Shown here: one piece after another, positions 13,679 to 15,694 of the stretch
Layout: the number at the start of each line of letters is the position of its first letter
Numbering within the stretch: position 1 is the first letter of the stretch
Assembly (NCBI GenBank): GCA_036258055.1
Contig: DATAEK010000022.1
Location: forward strand, 1 to 15,694
Source: DATAEK01 sp036258055
Lineage (GTDB): Bacteria; Acidobacteriota; Vicinamibacteria; Vicinamibacterales; 2-12-FULL-66-21
Direction: 5' to 3'
DNA: 15,694 nt
Notes under the pieces: model-generated
What the model was told of the DNA's origin: nothing
Database searches by the model: none
The model's input: the letters and a program-made list of their open reading frames with translations, nothing else
Translations under genes and position numbers: made by a program

Positions 13679-14542
13679 ATGGATCTCAAGCAGATCGTGA
13701 TGCTCGCGTTGCAGGTCAGCATCATGTGTACTGTGTTCGGGTTCGGCCTGAACGCGACGTCACAGGATCTGCTGTATCTCGTTCGCAGGCCTGGGCTGCT
13801 CGCGCGATCGCTTCTGTCGGTGTTCGTCATCATGCCGGCGGTTGCGGTGCTGCTCGTCAAGGTGTTCGATTTCCCGCGGCAGGTGGAAATCGTCCTGGTG
13901 GCTCTGGCGATTTCTCCCGTTCCCCCGTTGTTGCCCCAGAAAGAAGCCAAGGCGGGCGGACACGCTTCCTTCGGGCTCGGCCTGATGGCGATGCTCCCCC
14001 TCGTGTCAATCGTTGCCGTTCCGTTGTCACTGGCAATCCTCGCACGCGTGACCGGGCGGCAACTCGAGATAGCGCCGAGTGCGCTGGCGGCCTTGGTTCT
14101 GAAGGCTGCGATCGTGCCGCTTCTGATCGGTATGGCTGTCCGAGCGTGGGCGCCGGCGCTCGCGTCGCGCCTCGAGAAGCCGGTAGGCCTCGTGGCCCGG
14201 GTGTTGTTGCCGGTCGCGGTTCTCGTGCTGCTCGCGGGTGCGGCGTCGGCAATCTGGGCGCTGATCGGCTACGGGAGGGTACTCGCGATGACGATCTTCA
14301 CGCTTGCCGGACTTGGGATCGGTCACGTCCTCGGCGGGCCCGATCCGGACCACTCGGTTGACCTGGCGCTCTCGACTGCGTGCCGGCATCCGGCGATCGC
14401 CCTCACGATTGCGACGACGAACTTTCCGAATGAGAGGTTCGGCGCGATCATCCTCCTCTACCTGCTCGTGAACGCCATCGTCGGCATTCCCTACGTCAAG
14501 TGGCAACGCCGTCAGATCGCTGACGCAGTACAGGCAGTCTGA
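13679..14542 (+). CDS. BASS-family (bile acid:sodium symporter-like) transporter
   Basis: A 287-residue membrane protein of the bile acid/sodium symporter superfamily, with nine or ten hydrophobic helices. Family-like features are the broken helix in SPVPPLLPQKEAKAGG (about 79-94), a charged crossover after LGPD-type GGPDPDHSVDLAL, and STACRHPAIALTIATTNFP (232-250), which corresponds to the second crossing helix where transported sodium and substrate bind. The known superfamily moves organic anions, for example bile acids, pantoate or keto acids, together with sodium; the substrate here is unknown. The ATG at 13679 is preferred over an in-frame TTG at 13670; no good ribosome site is visible. 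It stands alone, about 100 bases after the META-domain gene. Confidence 0.82.
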   Translation: MDLKQIVMLALQVSIMCTVFGFGLNATSQDLLYLVRRPGLLARSLLSVFVIMPAVAVLLVKVFDFPRQVEIVLVALAISPVPPLLPQKEAKAGGHASFGLGLMAMLPLVSIVAVPLSLAILARVTGRQLEIAPSALAALVLKAAIVPLLIGMAVRAWAPALASRLEKPVGLVARVLLPVAVLVLLAGAASAIWALIGYGRVLAMTIFTLAGLGIGHVLGGPDPDHSVDLALSTACRHPAIALTIATTNFPNERFGAIILLYLLVNAIVGIPYVKWQRRQIADAVQAV

Positions 14543-14808
14543 TCAGCCTCACGAATACCTTCTGGCGTCAGTCGCCGCGCTGGAAGCGCTTGGACCAAAG
14601 TCCAGATTGTAAACCCGCCAGCGGCACGCATACCCTCCGTCATCGGCGATCGGCGGACGGATTCCGCCCGTCGATCCGTTGCGTGAGGCCGTCGACCTGC
14701 ATATCTGTCCGCTCGTCGCCGACGGCGGATCAGTGGAGATCCGTCCCGTGATGTCGTCTCCGATGATGCATGGCGCGTAGGGGATTCGATCAACGCCGGG
14801 AAAAGCCC
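14543..14808. other. Gene-free stretch before the DHFR-like gene
   Basis: About 266 bases. It contains a small hairpin, TGGAC-CAAA-GTCCA (14591-14604), some 50 bases after the transporter stop and without a T-run. A frame of about 50 codons stays open from 14615 to the TAG at 14778-14780, but has no good start or known motif. No promoter was identified with confidence. Confidence 0.5.
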
Positions 14809-15417
14809 ATGGAACACAAACGCCGGATCGTGATGTTCAACCGGGTGAGCGCCGATGGCTATTTCGGCGGGCCTGACGGGAACCTGGACTGGGTCGTGCC
14901 GGATGACCAGCTCGACGCCGAGGGCGCAGCGGGCATCTCGAACACCGACACGATGCTTTTCGGCCGCCGCACCTACGACATGTTCGAGTCGTTCTGGCCG
15001 CGCGCGCTCGCGGACGAAAAAGGCCCGCAGGACCCGCACGGTCCAAAACGACGGTCGGACGCAATCAGCAAGATGGCCGTCTGGATCAACGACGCAACCA
15101 AGGTCGTGTTCTCCAGAACTCGCAAGCAGGTCACGTGGAAGAATTCCCGTCTGGTGTCCGAGTTCGATCCGCAGGAGATCGCGGCGATGAAGCGCACGCC
15201 AGGCAAAGACATGATCGTGTTCGGCAGCGGATCGATTGTCTCGCAGCTCACCGAGCACGGCCTCATCGATGAGTATTGGTTCATCGTTGCCCCTGTTCTC
15301 CTCGGCAGCGGAAAGCAAGTGATTCACGACGTGACGAAGCGGTCGACGCTGCAGCTGCTGGAGGCCAAGGCGTACGATTCAGGCAACGTGAGGTTGCGGT
15401 ACACGCGGAAGGCGTAG
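14809..15417 (+). CDS. RibD C-terminal/dihydrofolate reductase-like protein
   Basis: A 202-residue NADPH-dependent reductase-fold protein of the RibD C-terminal/YyaP group, not a housekeeping folate enzyme. Visible marks are IVMFNRVSADGYFGGPDG at the N-terminus (7-24), LDWVVPD, the LFGRRTYDMFESFWP segment (50-64), IVFGSGSIVSQL (136-147), where the dinucleotide binds, and GLIDEYWFIVAPVLLGSGK (151-169). Length is normal for the group. The ATG at 14809 is chosen because the N-terminal strand begins directly after it; a weak GGGAAAA lies upstream, and the frame extends back to 14770. Genes of this type commonly travel with ArsR, AHSA1 and DinB genes such as those at 10688-12309. The substrate is unknown. 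Confidence 0.88.
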   Translation: MEHKRRIVMFNRVSADGYFGGPDGNLDWVVPDDQLDAEGAAGISNTDTMLFGRRTYDMFESFWPRALADEKGPQDPHGPKRRSDAISKMAVWINDATKVVFSRTRKQVTWKNSRLVSEFDPQEIAAMKRTPGKDMIVFGSGSIVSQLTEHGLIDEYWFIVAPVLLGSGKQVIHDVTKRSTLQLLEAKAYDSGNVRLRYTRKA

Positions 15418-15465
15418 CGTCCAGCGTTCTCGGCGCCCGGCGTCGTCCGGCGTGAGGATCGTTGT

Positions 15466-15502
15466 CCGCTGTCCGCGATCCGCGCGGGGCAGCGGTCAGC
15501 GG
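15466..15502. repeat. Inverted CCGCTG/CAGCGG elements after the DHFR-like gene
   Basis: CCGCTG (15466-15471) is matched by CAGCGG at 15490-15495 and again at 15497-15502. The surrounding GTCCGCTGTCCGCGATCCGCG is itself a degenerate short repeat. It could form a hairpin after the stop at 15417, but no T-run is present. Confidence 0.35.
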
Positions 15503-15613
15503 CCAACGATACCGCATGAGGTGTCAAACCACTTCAACACATTTCCGATATGCTCACCCTGACCAAGGGATACCGGACCCGGGTCAGGAGGTTGTCTCGC
15601 AAGGGAGGGCGTG

Positions 15614-15694
15614 ATGCTTCACATCGAGTCGATCCTGCAATTCCCCAATCCCAGCACCCCGGACCTCGGTTGTTTTATCCGACAAAAGCACGGC
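15614..15694 (+). CDS. Unrecognised gene, first 27 codons (runs off right edge)
   Basis: An ATG at 15614 has AGGGAGG 5 bases upstream, a strong ribosome site, and the frame stays open for 27 codons to the window end (MLHIESILQFPNPSTPDLG at the start). No signal peptide or domain can be recognised in so short a piece. A GTG at 15611 is an alternative start in the same frame. It follows about 195 bases of non-coding DNA after the DHFR-like gene and is probably the start of a separate transcription unit. Confidence 0.5.
   Translation, partial: MLHIESILQFPNPSTPDLGCFIRQKHG

Noticed and set aside
14615..14780. Plus-strand frame of about 50 codons ending at TAG before the DHFR-like gene, with VDLHICPLVADGG faintly recalling a RibD C-terminal motif
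   Set aside because: No start codon with a ribosome site, no preceding domain, and the likeness is too short to call a pseudogene.
14512..15327. 271-codon minus-strand frame opposite the DHFR-like gene
   Set aside because: The plus-strand frame carries all motifs of the DHFR-like family; the antisense frame has none.

Overview
The window is GC-rich bacterial chromosomal DNA. Gene content (ECF sigma/anti-sigma pair, orphan TAXI binding protein, secreted alpha/beta hydrolases, Tat-exported phosphoesterase, ArsR-AHSA1-DinB set, degenerate short repeats between genes) suggests a soil or environmental Acidobacteriota, perhaps Vicinamibacteria. That placement is inference; no rRNA or marker gene is present to confirm it.

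Layout. Minus strand, 1-7047: a family 2 glycosyltransferase cut by the left edge (1-671) lies behind a polytopic GT-C-like membrane protein (716-2296). Next comes a secreted alpha/beta hydrolase (2393-3691) with its own promoter and a GntR-type operator-like palindrome. Then follows a same-strand block read from 7047 down to 3813: Tat-exported metallophosphoesterase, cupredoxin, DUF2231 membrane protein, ECF sigma factor and zinc-finger anti-sigma factor. The last two overlap by 4 bases. This block looks like an extracytoplasmic stress or redox module and is the most system-like part of the window.

Plus strand, 7317-10535: a TAXI-type solute-binding protein with no TRAP membrane subunits beside it (7317-8360), a second secreted alpha/beta hydrolase (8456-9832), and an AlkB-like 2OG-Fe(II) dioxygenase (9933-10535). 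The TAXI gene has upstream the same 15-base operator-like sequence found in the promoter of the first hydrolase, which suggests one shared regulon.

Minus strand, 10688-12309: a DinB-like protein, an AHSA1/SRPBCC protein and an ArsR regulator. The last two overlap. A TTGACA-N17-TATTAA promoter lies in front of arsR with a palindrome over its -10 box. Plus strand, 12571 to the end: a TrmO tRNA methyltransferase whose start codon directly follows five 19-20 base tandem repeats, a secreted META/HslJ-domain protein, a BASS-family transporter, a RibD/DHFR-like reductase, and the first 27 codons of an unrecognised gene running off the right edge.

No tRNA, rRNA, CRISPR array, transposase or prophage gene was seen. 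The best candidates for something undescribed are the sigma/cupredoxin/DUF2231/phosphoesterase block, the operator-linked TAXI and hydrolase genes, and the repeat leader of trmO, whose unit resembles the 3' end of 16S rRNA.
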